From Malus domestica (lineage: Eukaryota; Streptophyta; Magnoliopsida; Rosales; Rosaceae), in contig NC_091673.1 in assembly GCF_042453785.1 (NCBI RefSeq), positions 1,991,501-2,055,500 of the forward strand: a stretch of 64,000 nucleotides of DNA, given 5' to 3'. Numbering within the stretch: the first letter of the stretch is position 1; the number at the start of each line of letters is the position of its first letter. The notes beneath the pieces were generated by a model. It saw only the letters and a list, made by a program, of their open reading frames with translations. It was not told the DNA's origin and did not search any database. The position numbers were made by a program, and so were the translations under genes. This document shows, one piece after another, positions 38,328 through 52,526 of this stretch.

Positions 38328-38799
38328 TCAATGTTCTAAAAGACGCTAGGCGCTAATTGGGCGGCGGGCTAGAATCTAGCGCCTAGGCAGCTAGGCGGGC
38401 ACCTAGGAAGATTTAAGTAAATCTGTTATATTTTGTGTAAATAAGTGTCTGTTTATACTTAAAATATATATAATTACATCATAAATTATAAAATAGAATG
38501 ACGTATATCATGAAGTATTGAAACATAATGAAAACATGGGGAACAAACATATCATGTGTGTTCATTTAAGTATTCAACAAGTCTCTTACAATTTATTAAA
38601 AAAAATAATGCAAAATGAAAGTTGTCTATTTTATGTCTAAATGAGTCTCAACCTAGGTGGATGTCTAGATGGGTCTGGTCGAGCTAAGCAGGTGTCAAGG
38701 CGGTCTAGACGCCCTTTCTAAATTTTCAAACGCCTAGGCATTAATCAGACCGGTAATCACCTGCTTAGATGATATGCGGAAATTTTTAGAACAGTGCTA
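38328..38799. repeat. Inverted-end repeat inside the MATE relic
   Basis: The ends are TGTTCTAAAA and TTTTAGAACA. The interior has repeated 'gcctaggc'-type motifs in both orientations ('tagcgcctaggcagctaggc', 'acgcctaggcatt'). No matching target duplication was found, so superfamily is undecided. Confidence 0.5.
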
Positions 38800-39013
38800 A
38801 CAAGTGGCCCACGAAGCAAAATAAATTGACAATCAACGTCTTTTTTTTTTTTCTTTAACGTCTAGGCCCACAGATTTTGGGCGTTTTAGCTATGTGCTTT
38901 ATTAATTTTTTTAATTGCCTTTGGTTTTTCCCAAAGGTTTAAGGTTGTATTTGATTAGCACTTTGGCACACCAATCATGGGGCCGATCGCTGATTATATA
39001 AAGCAATGCTAGT

Positions 39014-39164
39014 TGAGAAATGCTAAGGACTCTTTATAGACCATCTGTCATTTTTTACAGTTTAACGTTAATTCTGGTTTTAACATTATACAATATTATG
39101 TCAAAAACATGAGGTGACAGAATTTATAAAATGCCCTACTTTTGAGAGTTGCTTAGTGTTCTCA
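39014..39164. repeat. MITE related to 7160-7395
   Basis: The ends are TGAGAAATGCTAAGGACTC and a complementary 'gagttgcttagtgttctca'. The body shares 'tatgtcaaaaacatgaggtgac' features. It sits in an intron-like gap of the MATE relic. Confidence 0.45.
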
Positions 39165-40749
39165 TGGTAGTTTAATTGGAGTCTGCTGCTGATAGTGCAT
39201 ATTAGCCGATTTCATTGTATGACAACAATGTAGAGTCAGATTTTTTTTTATTTTTCATAATTATTTTGAGCTTGTTTGGAACTAGTTCTATTTAAAAGTG
39301 CATTCGGTAAAGCCAATTATTTTAATTTTTTTAGGCCGCGAAGTCATAATTTCAAGACTGCCAAGGCCAACTGATATCATATAAACCATCCAACTGATAA
39401 CACAGATGTTTCTAGCTTTGGGTTCGGCAGAAGACGGATAATGGAACAACCATTTCGAAGTACGAATATTCGAAGCTGCAATTCGAAAGAGTATAGTTAG
39501 TGCTGATTCAAATAAAAAACATGATCCAACAGTTCTGCTGCATATGTATCCTCAAAGAAGAGAACAAGTCACTTGGAGAAGAAGAAACTTACCATATTCT
39601 TACAGCTGATGGAATGGCAAGTTTGACAGGGGGATGATAACTGCGCGTAACTTGCCAACAACAAGAAGTTAACTCAATTCGAAATGCTAATTGCCAACGC
39701 CGCACCATTGTTTCCTAGTCCAAATTTAAAACACAGGGTCCAACAAACACGTGAAGAAAAGCTGTGACTCCAGAGCTGATCATCATTGGAAACACATTGT
39801 TTTGCGTCTGTAAAAAATCTGTTGAGGCATTGGAGGAGGCTGAAGGCGAACAGGCTCGGAATTATCCACCTGTTGAAGGTTCCTGCTTCGGCGGACATCT
39901 CGTGGTTTTGGCCAGGAGCCATGAGAATGGTGCTTGTGTAAAACCAGATGAGAGCTAAGGGAATGCTTACTGCTAATAATGTTTGCATTGCTCTTTGCAT
40001 GTGGAGTCCAAGCATGTGGTACTGTTTGGCTCCATAGGCTTGCCCAATTAGGGTTTCTAATGCACTTCCCATTCCCAACCGTGAGACATGTGTGATATTT
40101 TTTATTGAAATTGAATGAAAATTATCAAATTTAAAAAATGCGAGAAAATTTATTTAGAATAAGAATTACTTTATCAGTTTCATTCCTTCCACAACTGATA
40201 ATGTTAGTGAACAATATTTAGAGTTTGTTTGGAAGTGTTTGGAATAATTAATGTCGGTTTCAAATAATTAAAAGCGTTTCTGATCATGTTTAACATAAAA
40301 ATTTAAAGTGCTCATATGTTTTAAATGTACCATGAATCACTTATATTTTCATCAAGTATTTTGTCGTGATTTCTACATAAACACTTGAAAATTATCAGCA
40401 GAAGTGTTTTTTTTTTTTAGAAATATTTTTAAACGGGCCCTTAAAAATAAAAGTATTGAAAGAAGCTTGTTGTGTATTATCATCCTAAACATAATGGCTT
40501 ACATAAATTTCCGTCAACCATCTAATTGGAGTTTCATAAGTTTCCGTCAACCAATTAGACAGCAGGACAAAGTATGAACAAGTGGTGCGGAAGAGAAACC
40601 CAACTGACCAAAATACAATGAATCCAGTGACATTAGCTAAGGAAGTGGCCATGGATCCTGGAAAGAGCGAACTCTCCAAGATATTGGCCGACAAACATGA
40701 CTGATGTGACTTGTAAGCTGTACTGCAACAGGCTTACTGCAATATTCAC

Positions 40750-40945
40750 GGACTTGATTGTCTGCCCTTCCATTTCGGTGTTCTCTCTGTTTCCTTCTGT
40801 TTTGTGTGTTTACGGTTTATTTTTTTTATAAAAATAATAAAATAAAAAAATAGTAATATAAAATGTTGACATGACTTAACCGTGACCGTACAAACAAGAG
40901 AGCACGAGAAGGATACCGAAATGGAAGGGCAGACAATCCAAGTCC
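40750..40945. repeat. MITE family M1 inserted in a MATE coding exon
   Basis: The ends GGACTTGATTGTCTGCC and GGCAGACAATCCAAGTCC are near-perfect inverted repeats. ATATTCAC at 40742-40749 and 40946-40953 is duplicated target. On the minus strand the duplicated bases encode the NI of GPVNIAVSLL, so the insertion splits the first transmembrane exon of the relic. Same family as 3106-3315. Confidence 0.85.
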
Positions 40946-41043
40946 ATATTCACAGGCCCTGCCAGCCATGGCTGCAATTTTGCTTCTTCAATAACATCCC
41001 CACCTCTACAAATTGTTTGCTGAGATGATATTTGCTTCATCAT

Positions 41044-44000
41044 CAAATTCTTGATGGTTTGGAATTAGAGGACTTCTTTCACAAAAATTATCAACTTTGC
41101 CACTTAAATCCTATTGTATTTGTTTATTGATAATCACAGGAGAATCCATCCAGAAATAATAAAAAATAGAGAAAATGTCAAACAATACATAAAATATGAG
41201 GTATAATACGATAGAACAACTTCCAAAACTTTCATCGTCACTTGTTAATTTATCTGTCATAATATGTCATTTTTATTAGTGAATGACGATTGGCCCACAG
41301 AAGCAGCATTTTTAAAATTGCTGTTTTTTCAAGTTCGGTAAAAACATGATTTCTAGATGGCTAATTATATTAACACCCTATAAATTATTGAATAAACTTC
41401 ACATACTTAATACACCCCATATTTGCTTTTTCACTTAAAAATTATCTTAATACACCCCACATACTTTCTCATAATACCCCCACACCCCACATTCTCAATA
41501 TACATCTTATAATACCCCCACACCCCATATTTGCTTCGATCCTTAAAGTCTGCTAATGATCCAGGTGTAGAAGTTAATTAATAAATCAAAACTGAATCGG
41601 TCTCAGATTTCTTTAAATATAGGTCATGTCTCTCCTCATTTTCCACTGATCATCTCCCAATGACAAGAAAAGAAGAAGAAAAAAGAAAGAAAAACTCATG
41701 ATGAGAAACGTACGTCAATCAAACGGCTAAAGATTGAGAATAGGAGTTCATGTGGAGAATGGCTATCCTCAATTTGTAAAAGTAGTATAGGACTCTAGCA
41801 CTAATACGACTCATGTTACTGGGTACGCATGATTAATATGAACACTAAAAGATGAATATGAATATAGAAGTTTAAATAATGCAGCAAACGCAAGATTAAA
41901 TAATTATTGATGTCATCGAAATCACTAAAACAATAAAAAATGTGAAGTCTTATCTCATGTAAAGCTTCAGAAACATCGATTTTGTATTCCATTCGTCAAA
42001 AACATTTTTTCTCAATCAACATGTTTGTAGTTTCATTGGTTAGAGTTTTATTCAACAATGGAAAATGAGAGGGTTTTGATAGTTGAGAAAATAAATAATA
42101 CGCTAAAAGTGATTTGGGATGTATTTATAAATTTTTATTTTTTTTAAAACCTAATAAGGTCAAAATTGTCATTGCATAGTGGAGTAAATAAGTAATTTAA
42201 TATTAAATTTTAATATGAGGTGCATTCAACATGTTGTGAGGTGCTAGGATAAAAAGCCTTTCTAGATATGCCAAACTTAAAAAAGCAAGATGAGTGCTAC
42301 TGAAAGAATTTGTCGACATTGATGCAATTTATCGACATATGCTTGACATACGTTACATCAAATATTAGTAGGCACAAAAAATATCCGTATTAAACATTCA
42401 AATGATCCTCAAAAGACATTTGCATGTATATTTTCCGGACACAATAGTCGTCGGACCACTTCGTCCCTGCTTCCATCGCCCCCACTGCCCCCGACCCTCC
42501 ACCCCCACCACTGCAAGTCAGCCATAAACACACCAAACCTAAAAAGCAAGTCAACGTTCATAACATCCCGAGAAAAATGAACCAATCCGACGTTATCAGT
42601 CTTTTATCAGAACAAAAAGTAACATTTTTTTTCAAAACTGGTTTCAACCACAATGAACATAGTAATGCAGACAGCCCCTGTCTCGAATTGAGAACGCGAA
42701 AGCAATGTTCCTACGATGGCAGCGTCCTATACGTGCGTCATTGATTTCCGGCGTCGTTTTCTAGTCGTCTGGTTCTCCAGTTACCGCCGCTGTCAAGAGC
42801 CATTCGTGACTGCTGCCTGCCTGCTCTTTTTCAATGCGGCGTAAATTTAAATCTGGGTCCAAAAAAAATCAACATGATTATGGCTAGTATTATCTTTTCT
42901 CCACTTTTATTTTTTTTAATATTAGAGAGAAATTAAAATTTTCTAACTTCATGCATCTTCTAATTTCAAAAAATCAGCTTAATATCTTATAATAAAAAAT
43001 TAATATTCAAACATAAATCTATCTGCAAAACATATGACTTAAGTAACACATTTTTTTTAAGGGAGACAACTGGTGGCAAACCACAATTATCCACCCCTTC
43101 AGGGGGCCGGGAAGACTCACAACCATTCTGGGGGCCTCACAACCCTTCCAGGGGCCGAGAAGATTCATAGAGGCATTTTAGCCTTCATCTAGCCACAAGT
43201 CCAACTTCCACACCAACATCGACTTTCGGACCTGAGACTTCCAATTTTTAGTTTTAAGGAAATCTCGCAATCCGTCATTTACTATTGGACCACCGGCTCG
43301 TGTTTAAGTAACATATATTTGAATCTATATTATATTTGTAAGCAAGATATGAATGGGGTTTAGAGCAAGAAATAACAAAAAGAAAAATAAATAAGAAATA
43401 ATAATTAAAGAGATATTAGGAAGAAATTTAATTTTTTGTGTGCTTCTTAAAAAAACACTGCTTATGCTGTTATGTGAGAATAAAGTCGTGTTTGGTAACT
43501 TTTTTATGTAAAAGTGTTTTTACCAAAAAAAACTGTGTCTGAGTGTTTGAGGGTGTACTTGTCATTTCAAAATTTCATTAAATGAGCACTGATTACTTTG
43601 GAAAAAAAACATTTTTTTTAGAAGCTAGACCATGCTTATACTTTTTTAATGTCATTGACAACAATTTTTATAAAACACACTTTTTTTTTTGTTTTACTAA
43701 ACATATTTAATGTTCTAGATTTTTAATAAACTATTTTTTTTTAAACACCACCATCTCAAACCAGCTCTAAAACTTATTAGTATAGAGATAATTATTGATA
43801 ATAAAATAATACTAAATTCAATGGATAGACTAAATTTAATAAACTGAACTATTCATAATATATTATGTAAAAAAGTAGACATATATCAAGTTCGTTTTTG
43901 TGTGTAATATCTTCTTCTTCTTCTTTTTTGTTGTATTTAAACCCTAATCTTTGCCTCTTTGGTGGCCAAGCAAATAAGATAAGGATTCACAAAACCGCTC
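41044..44000. other. Gene-free AT-rich spacer
   Basis: No gene was recognised. 41390-41530 repeats 'aataccccacac' style motifs. 42440-42830 is a GC-richer patch without a family match. 43060-43300 shares 'gggccgggaagactcaca' and 'agaggcatttta' with 3880-4080, a dispersed repeat. The rest is A/T-rich with poly-A and poly-T tracts. Confidence 0.4.
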
Positions 44001-44050
44001 TGTTTTTCCTGCTGTCATATTGGCTGTATATACGCAGAGTCATATAAAAA
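44001..44050 (+). promoter_or_regulatory. Conserved MATE upstream block with TATA-like box (gene A)
   Basis: The block 'ctctgtttttcctgctgtca' followed by TATTGGCTGTATATAC is also found upstream of genes B (53718-53746) and C (61582-61610). In A it is followed by CATATAAAAA (44041-44050), a plausible TATA box about 160 bp before the ATG. Conservation in flanks where other sequence has diverged suggests promoter function, an inference. Confidence 0.45.
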
Positions 44051-44206
44051 TGTGAACTTTTGGTCAATTTCCGTGAAATCTCATAACTTTCTCCCTCCGT
44101 CTTCTACGTTCCAATATCCAAACCTCCAAAGTCAATACGTCTCACCGGCTAGTGAGGCAGGCGGCCCCCGACGATCCAGCTCCACGCTTCCGCTGCAGAC
44201 TCCGCC

Positions 44207-47200
44207 ATGGAAGAGAGCTTGCTGTTACCGAAATACGGAGAAGAAAGAAGTAACACTAGTATTCTGACGTGGAGTTCTTTCTTCGAAGAAGTGAAGAGGT
44301 TGGGATGCATAGCGGGTCCCATGGTTGCCGTGGTTTTATCTCAGTACTTGTTGCAGGTCATTTCGATGATGATGGTCGGCCACCTGGGCGAGCTCGCTCT
44401 CTCCAGCACCGCTATCGCCATCTCCCTCTCCGGGGTCACCGGCTTCAGTCTTTTCGTAAGTCTTTCTTTCTTCCTTTGTATCTTTTGGAATTAACGTCCA
44501 ACTGTTTTTGTTGCTCGTGAATCAAGATTGCATTGTTTTCCAAACTGCGTTATTCTAAAATACTATAATTTGTCGGGGTGAGAGACTCGAACTCGGGTGC
44601 AGAAGGACCATAATCAACTGGCCTAACAGACGTCTGCCATATTCTACACCACCATTGTAGATTATCCTTCTTATTGCATGATTGTCCTTGAATTTTTGCT
44701 CTAATCTTTACCCAGTAGCATTTGCATCTGGCTAGTTTTTATCACTTGGTCTGATACTATCTGATGAATACGAATACGACACCCAAGACTGCATTTCGGA
44801 TTCTATAACTACATAATCAAAGACGTGTTGAAATGAATGACTCAATTCCACTGCACCACAAGAGACAGAGTCACAGAGCACGAAGAGATTGACCAGTTGG
44901 AGAAATTTTTTATTGTGACCGGAACACGAGTTTTTATATAAGTGTTAGAAAATTTTAATATTTAAGTTATTAACTTTTTAACACCAATATATCATAATTT
45001 GTATAATAACATGTGGTGTACCATCTTGTGTTTTGATCATACTGAAAAATCTCTCGACCGGTTGACGTCTATGTCGTTTTTGGCTGTAATATATTTGGTT
45101 TCTTTCGCTTTGGCCAAAGATTTCAGGTTTTATTGATTAATTAATCACAAGTGGTTCATTAGCACTTTGTCATCAATCATGGGGCCGGCTAATAATGGGT
45201 TATATAAATTAATGCGAGTGTTGCTGGGGCATCTTTTGCTAATATTCACTGGCACTGCTGCAGGACAATAGTTGCACATTCATATTAATTTGTCTTCTCA
45301 TAAATATTTTATCCACTAAAATGTTTCCTGTCTACTATGCTTGGACACAACGGCATACCCTACTATTCCCATATCATGTTGTATCTCCATAACTATGTCC
45401 GTGTCCATGCATCATAGTTTCTTGTATAAACATTGTCCACAAACCATGTAGAAGTTGAATCTGTGTGCACCGTCGGTTTGTAAAAATACTAAAGATGTGA
45501 GGATGCTATGATGTATATCATGAAACTACTTGAAGATAATCTTATAAGCACCAAATTGATGATGATTAAGTACGAATTTCGGCGTAGATGACAAGTTTCA
45601 GTGTATTAATGCAAGATTGAAACCATTAGCCGTGCATTGGTAAAGGGTTGATCATGTACTGGGTTTTATATAGATTTGTGTCTAATAACTAAGTGGATTT
45701 TGTAACTTGCTGTTTGAACAGTTGGGAATGGCTAGTGCGTTGGAGACTCTGTGTGGTCAGGCATATGGAGCAGAACAATATCAGAAACTTGGACTCCAAA
45801 CTTACACTGCTATATTTTCTCTCAACTTGGTCTGCCTTCCTTTATCTTTGATATGGATTTATATGGAGAAGTTACTGATTTTCATGGGTCAAGACCCTGT
45901 AATTTCTCGTGAAGCCGGCAAGTTCACAATCTGGCTTCTTCCCGCACTTTTCGCTTATGCCACTCTTCAGCCACTCATTAGATACTTTCAGACACAAAGT
46001 TTAGTAACTCCTATGCTCATAAGCTCGTGTGCGACCCTTCTGTTCCATATTCCTCTGTGTTGGCTTCTAGTATTCAAGTCTGGAATGAACAACCTTGGAG
46101 GAGCATTAGCAATCAGTATTTCATATTGGGTGAATGTGATTCTACTTGCATTGTACATGAAGTTTTCTGATGCTTGTTCCAAAACCCGAGTTCCAATTTC
46201 TGTGGAGATCTTCCATGGAATTGGAGAGTTCTTCCGCTTTGCCATCCCTTCTGCAATAATGATATGGTAGTCAATTTCTTCCTTGCATTCTAGTCTCAAG
46301 AAGACGTTTTACTATGCTTGATTCTTACAATATGTTCTTTCCAACGTCAGTTCTTTTCTTTTTTCTCCATTGATTTTCGTTGATGGTTGCAGCCTTGAGT
46401 GGTGGTCATTTGAGCTGCTTATTTTGCTGTCTGGACTTTTACCAAATCCGGCTCTTGAAACTTCAGTTCTGTCTGTATGGTATATAGTCTGTATAATAAA
46501 AATCAGTTTGTCAATTTGATGACCATGTAGAAAATATGTGATTATTCTCAACTGATTGTTCTGGACAGTCTGCAGACGATTTCTACACTCTATGCAATAC
46601 CATATGGGTTTGGTGCTGCAGCAAGGTATGTTCATGCACATTTATACCGTCAGATTACATTTACACCATCAGCTTATCTTTTTCTTTCTTTGCTTATTGT
46701 GCAGTACTAGAGTTTCAAATGAACTAGGAGCTGGTAACCCACAAGGTGCTCGAATAGCTACTTTTGCTGCAATGTTTCTTGCAGTCGCAGAGACAAGTAT
46801 AATCACCACGACCCTCTTTGCCTGCCGCAATGTATTTGGTTACACTTTTAGCAATGAGAAAGAAGTCATCGATTACGTCAAAATCATGGCTCCTCTAGTT
46901 TGCCTGTCTGTTACCCTAGACAGTTTTCAAGGGGTCCTTTCGGGTTTATTTCTTTATCTTCTCCTGTTAGCAGTAAATAATTGAGTTCTTTCATGTTTCA
47001 GTCTAATGTTATGTGTTTTGTGAATGGTTAAATCAGGTATTGCTAGAGGAACTGGGTGGCAGCATATAGGGGCTTACATAAACCTCGGAGCGTTTTATCT
47101 TTGTGGGATTCCAGTTGCAGCCACATTGGCTTTCTGGGTACAACTGAGAGGAAGGGGCCTTTGGATTGGAATACAAGTCGGTGCTTTTGTGCAAACCATG

Positions 47201-47665
47201 ATGCTCTCTTTAGTAACAAGTTGTACAAATTGGGAAAAGCAGGTCTGTTTCTCAACCTTAACTCTCTTTATAAAGTTAATCTTCTCCAGTTGCTTCGACT
47301 ATTCCACTATTTTCTGTTTGGTTGCCAAGAATCTGGGAGGGAAGACGAAGAACATTTCGTATCTTATGACCACCATTCTAATCCATTCTCTTAAACTGTC
47401 TCAAGATGTGTTCTTTTTCTTCAAACTCCCCACTGCTTTGGTATTTCCTTGTTTCTTCTTGGCACTTAAACAGAGCACCTATCCAAAACTAATGGGAGTT
47501 GCCAGCCATCCGCAGACACAACGTTTGGTTAAACATGGCCTCCGAGAGGATTTTGATGTTGGTCTTTTGATGTTTCAGGCAAGTAAGGCAAGGGAGAGGA
47601 TATTTGAGGGAAGGCCCCAACAAGTCAATGGCTTGTGTGACAAGGCAGAGAGTAATGAGTTTTGA
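44207..47665 (+). CDS. MATE family transporter, DETOXIFICATION 16-like (gene A)
   Basis: Seven exons join in phase: 44207-44455, 45722-46266, 46393-46479, 46569-46625, 46705-46943, 47037-47242, 47579-47665, giving 489 residues, the normal plant MATE length. About twelve hydrophobic helices are visible. Landmark motifs are [51 protein letters not shown] and [18 protein letters not shown]14-17-like proteins sit in plasma membrane or tonoplast and export secondary metabolites or toxins by proton antiport; the substrate here is unknown. The start is the first ATG ([13 protein letters not shown]), shared with B and C. Intron 1 is 1.27 kb and holds an M3 MITE. A Copia element lies 60 bp after the stop codon. 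Intact, on the same strand as B and C. Confidence 0.93.
44900..45055. repeat. MITE family M3 (copy 2), in MATE A intron 1
   Basis: The ends are GAGAAATTTTTTATTGTGAC and a complementary 'cactgaaaaatctctc'-like end. Flanks GACCAGTTG (44891-44899) and GACCGGTTG (45056-45064) are a 9-bp target duplication with one mismatch. Confidence 0.75.
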
Positions 47666-47724
47666 CGAGCACAATTCTCTCTATCGCGGGATTAAGGAAG
47701 AAGTATTAGCTTGATCCATACTTT

Positions 47725-48012
47725 TGTCAACAATAGTTGCTAGACATTATTGGTATAGACAATAAACTTGTAATTATTCCTGTAGTTAGCCCTCATTACT
47801 TTACTTTATAGCTAGCCATCATTACTTTACTTTATAGCTAGCCATCATTACTTTGCTTTGCTTTCATTTTCTCCTTATTTTCCTCTTCGGTGTTTTCCTC
47901 ATGTAATCATCATTTGGCTTGTCCACTTGTTAGGACTAGTTTTTGGCCCTGTATAAGAGAGGACTTCCCTATTGTAAACAAAGAATAATGAACTATATTT
48001 CAATTTCTGAGA
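47725..48012 (+). repeat. 5' LTR of the Copia element
   Basis: 288 bp, with a 25-26-bp internal tandem unit ('tatagctagccatcattact') in about three copies, a TATA-like 'ctgtataagaga', and the end CAATTTCTGAGA directly before the primer site. Confidence 0.9.
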
Positions 48013-51000
48013 TGGTATCAGACCAGTCGATCATGACTGACTCTTGAACCTCAAAAACAGAAAAAAGCTTCCGCCATATCATATCTCAATCATCATATCA
48101 GTTTTATTTTTATTTCAACTTCACTGATCTTAAGCCTATACAATGGCTAGTGATGATGAAGTATCAGACCCACCAATTCAGTCATTCACACCAGGTGAAT
48201 CAAACTCCACCACACAAGTGGTCACCATTCAAAATGATAATTCCTATTTCTCTGCAGGAATTAAATTTGATGAGAACAACTATTCTCTATGGCATCAAGT
48301 CATAGAGATGAAAATTGCTGGTCGTGAAAAACATGGGCATCTTTCCGGTGATACCAAACAACCTGCAATCACAGACCCACTGTATAACAAGGGGCGAGCT
48401 GAAAATTGACAAGTCAAAAGTTGGTTATTTGATGCTATGACACCCAATCAGATGAAGCAGTTCATCCGTTACGACACAGCCATGCAGGTATGGGATGCCA
48501 TAAAAAAGACTTACTCAGATGGCTCTGATGAAGCCAAAATTTATGATCTTCATAAAAGGTCATTTACCATGAAGCAAAAAGGAGCTCCTATTGCTAACTA
48601 TTACAGCAATCTCACCGAGATTTTTCAAGAACTTGATCAACTTAGTCCTACTAACATGAAGCACCCAAATGATATCTCATCAAGGCAGCAAGAAATTGAG
48701 CGACTTCGAGTCTATATTTTTCTTGCAGGATTAGACAACAAGTTTGATCAAATTCGTGGTGAGATTTTAAGGATGGAGCCCAAACCTGGTCTTGAAATAG
48801 CATACTCTCATGTCAAACATGAAAGCAATCGACAAGGAACCGTGTCAGAAAGTGCCACCATGCCTGAAGCTACTGTGCTCTTTACCATAAATTCTCGATC
48901 TCTACAATGACCTCGACTTCAAAACATAAACTCCTCAACAGTTGATCGATTTCGTAATCAACCACCTATGCAGTGCACCAAATGCGGATTGAAAAATCAT
49001 ACTATTCAAGGCTGTTATGAGATTATTGGCTATCCAGAATGATAGGTTTACAAAGGACGAAAGAAGGAATCTAGCAGAGCATCATTCACCACCTCTGAGT
49101 CTTTTCAAGATGTTAGCTCATCTGACCATGTCCCAAAAGCCTTGAACACCTCAAGTATATCTAATTCTACATCCGCTAATACTTGTAATAAATCGTGGAT
49201 TATTGATATAGGTGCCACAGATCACATGACATCTGATGCTAGCATTCTTCACTCACTAAAAACAGCCAACCAGACATTCATTACCAGTGCCAATGGTTCA
49301 ATCTCTCCGGTTACTGGAGAAGACTCTCTTTCACTAACTTCCTCACTCAATCTTGATCATGTCCTAGTTGTACCATCTCTAGATTATGATCTTTTATCTG
49401 TTTCTCAAATTATTGACTCCCTTAATTGTTTTGTTTCCTTTTGGCCACTATATTGTCTTTTCCAGGATTTGCTCACAAGGGCCGTGATTGGTTGTGGTAC
49501 TAGAAGGGGCAAACTATATTATTTGGACTTAACGGAAGAATGCAACAATAGATTGAGTCAAGTACATCATGTAAGCAAAGACGAATCAACCCGAATGAAG
49601 AAGATTTGGTTATGGCACAGGCGATTAGGACATCCCTCATTTGGTTATCTTAAACTTTTATTCCCTCAACTTTTTCCCCAATTCAAAGAATCTGATTTCC
49701 ATTGTGAAATTTGTATTTTGGCCAAAAGTTATCGTGTTTCCTATCCATTAAGATTAAATAAAAGTTTTGTGCCATTCATGGTCGTTCATTCTGATGTTTG
49801 GGGTCCTGCCAGAATTCTTACCATTTCTGGATTTAGATGGTTTGTGACATTTATAGATGACTGTACTAGAATGACCTGGGTGTTTCCAATGAAGCATAAG
49901 AGTGAAGTTCCTACCAAGTTCAATATTTTTCATCAATATATTGCAACTCAGTTTGACAAGAAAATTCAGACACTCAGGTCTGATAATGGAGGAGAATATG
50001 TCAATCATGCTCCGCATAACTATTTGCAAGAGCATGATATTGTTCATCAAACCACATGTGCCTATACACCTCAGCAAAACGGTGTAGCAGAGAAGAAGAA
50101 TCGACATCTCTTAGAAGTGGTTCGTGCATCTTTATATGGTGCCAATATGCATTATAAGTTTTGGGGGGAGGCACTGTGTTCTACAACATATCTCATAAAT
50201 CCAACACCATCCAGTACTCTCCAATATCAAACACCACTCCAAACACTTAACCACCTTCTCACCATTCCATCTATCTCAAACTTAGAATCACGTGTCTTTG
50301 GTTGTGTGGCTTATGTACAGGTTTATCCACATCAATGGGGGAAGTTTGATCCATGTGCCTTCCGGTGTGTATTCTTGGGTTATTCTGATACAAAAAAAGG
50401 ATACAAATGTTTTCATCCTCCTACCCAAACTCTATACATCATTGCAGATGTCCAGTTTCAAGAAGGAGAAACATATTTTGCAAAGGGAGACATTGAGTAT
50501 CCCCTTCAGGAGGACAATAGTATGTTTGAAAAGGATACCCAAGACATTAGCAACATTAAAATTGTTGCAGAAATTTCAGAAACTGAGATAAATGTTGATA
50601 AGTTGGCAGACGACTGTAATCAAACAATACATGCAGAAACAGAATCATTGACTCCAACATACACATAAGTACATCCAGCAACGTTAAGTCCAGATGGCTT
50701 GGGATTGCCTTATTCGATAGTACCACATGATCAATCAGCCCTTGAACACAATCAACAGGTAACTAATCAATCTAATTCTATTGAGATCGTATCTGAGTCA
50801 AGTCAAATTGAGTCCACTAATTATCAACTTCCCCCTCGAAAATCTCGAGGGATTCCTAAACAGTTATATGATCCTGATCCTAGAGCCAAGGTTAAATACC
50901 CAATTGCTAACCATGTGTCCCTTCATAGGCTATCTACATCATGTGAGGCATTTATAAATCAATTATCCACTGTATCTATTCCTTGTAGTGTAGAGGATGC

Positions 51001-52526
51001 TATGAAAGATGCTAGGTGGACTTGTGCAATGAATGAAGAAATGGAGGCACTCCAGAAATATTTCACTTGGGAGTTAACTAACCTACCCAAGGGGAAGAAA
51101 TCAGTTGGTTGCAGGTGGATATACACAGTAAAATTCAATGCAGATGGCATTATGGAGCAATACAAAGCAAGATTAGTGGCAAAAGGCTACACCCAGACCT
51201 ATGACATTGACTACAGAGAGACTTTTGCCCCTGTACCTAAGATAAGCACTATTCGTGTACTTTTATCCCTAACAGCAAACCTTGACTGGCCTTTGCAACA
51301 ATTCGATGTCAAAAATGCTTTCCTGCATGGAGATTTAGAAAAATAAGTTTATATGGAGCTTCCCCTAGGATGCAAGCTGGATCCCAATCAGACCAACAAC
51401 ATTTGTAAACTAAAAAAGTCTTTGTATGGTTTAAAGCAATCACCAAGAGCTTGGTTTGGGAGATTTACCAAATCGATGAAATTTTTCGGATACAAGCAAA
51501 GCAACTCAGATCATACTCTTTTCTTAAAGCATAAGAAAGGTAAAATCATTGCTCTTATTGTATATGTGGATGGCATGGTGGTTACAGGAAATGATCCAGA
51601 AGAGAAGGCAGCACTGCAAAAGTATCTAGCAAGTGAATTTGAGATGAAAGATCTCAGTGCTTTAAAGTATTTCTTGGGCATTGAGGTGGCCCGCTCATAA
51701 CAAGGAATATTTCTATCACAACGGAAATATGTTCTTGATATTTTGACGGAAACTGGGATGCTAGCATGCAAACCAGCAGATACCCCAATTGAGCTGAATC
51801 ACAAACTTGGTGAATATCCTGATCAGATACCTACCAATAAAGAGAGATATCAACGAATTATGGGTAAGCTAATATATCTTGCACATAATAGACTAGATAT
51901 AGCGTATGCAGTCAGCATGGTAAGCCAGTTTATGCATGCACCAAGTGAAACACACATGGACGCTGTAAACCGTATCTTGAGGTATTTAAAGTCAACTCTT
52001 GGAAAAGGATTAATGTTTTCAAAACATGATCATCTAGACATTAAAGGCTACATTGATGCTGATTGGGCTGGTGATGTAACTAACAGACGATCAACATCAA
52101 GATACTTTGTTATTGTTGGAGGAAATCTAGTCTCTTGGCGTAGTAAGAAACAAAAGGTTGTTGCTAGATTAAGTGCTGAAGCAGAATATCGGAGCATGGC
52201 ACATGGAGTATGTGAACTGCTTTGGGTGAAGAATTTACTGAGAGATTTGAGATTTAGGCCCAAGCATGCTATGCGTCTACATTGTGACAACAAGGCTGCA
52301 ATTGACATTGCTCACAATCCGGTTCAACATGATCAAACCAAACATGTGGAGGTGGATAGATATTTTATTAAAGAAAAAATTTAGGCAAGACTTATTGAAG
52401 TTCCATTCGTTAAATCTGAAGATCAATTAGCAGACATGCTCACCAAAGCAGTCACAAGTTCAGTATTTCACAACTCACTAAGCAAGTTGGGCATTCATGA
52501 CATCTACGCACCAACTTGAGGGGGAG

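Larger units (their letters stand above)
38075..41043 (-). pseudogene. MATE transporter relic (DETOXIFICATION family)
   Basis: Several MATE segments survive on the minus strand. Exon 1 starts MMKQISS at 41043 and reads LQPWLAGPVNI up to about 40946. It resumes after a MITE as AVSLLQYSLQVTSVMFVG and then loses frame. Exon 2 (about 39674-40078) reads GSALETLIGQAYGAKQY and WIIPSLFAF, but its acceptor AG is missing. A later exon near 38217-38297 reads MGIICGLVVQLTALVVV and DWNK. A final exon near 38075-38130 ends SAIDSAT. The middle transmembrane exons are absent. It is more distant from genes A-C than they are from each other, so it is an older family member. A proton/drug antiporter role applies only to its live ancestor. 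Confidence 0.8.

Noticed and set aside
47760-47870. CRISPR-like short repeats
   Set aside because: Adjacent 25-26-bp units have no unique spacers, lie within a Copia LTR and occur in plant nuclear DNA.
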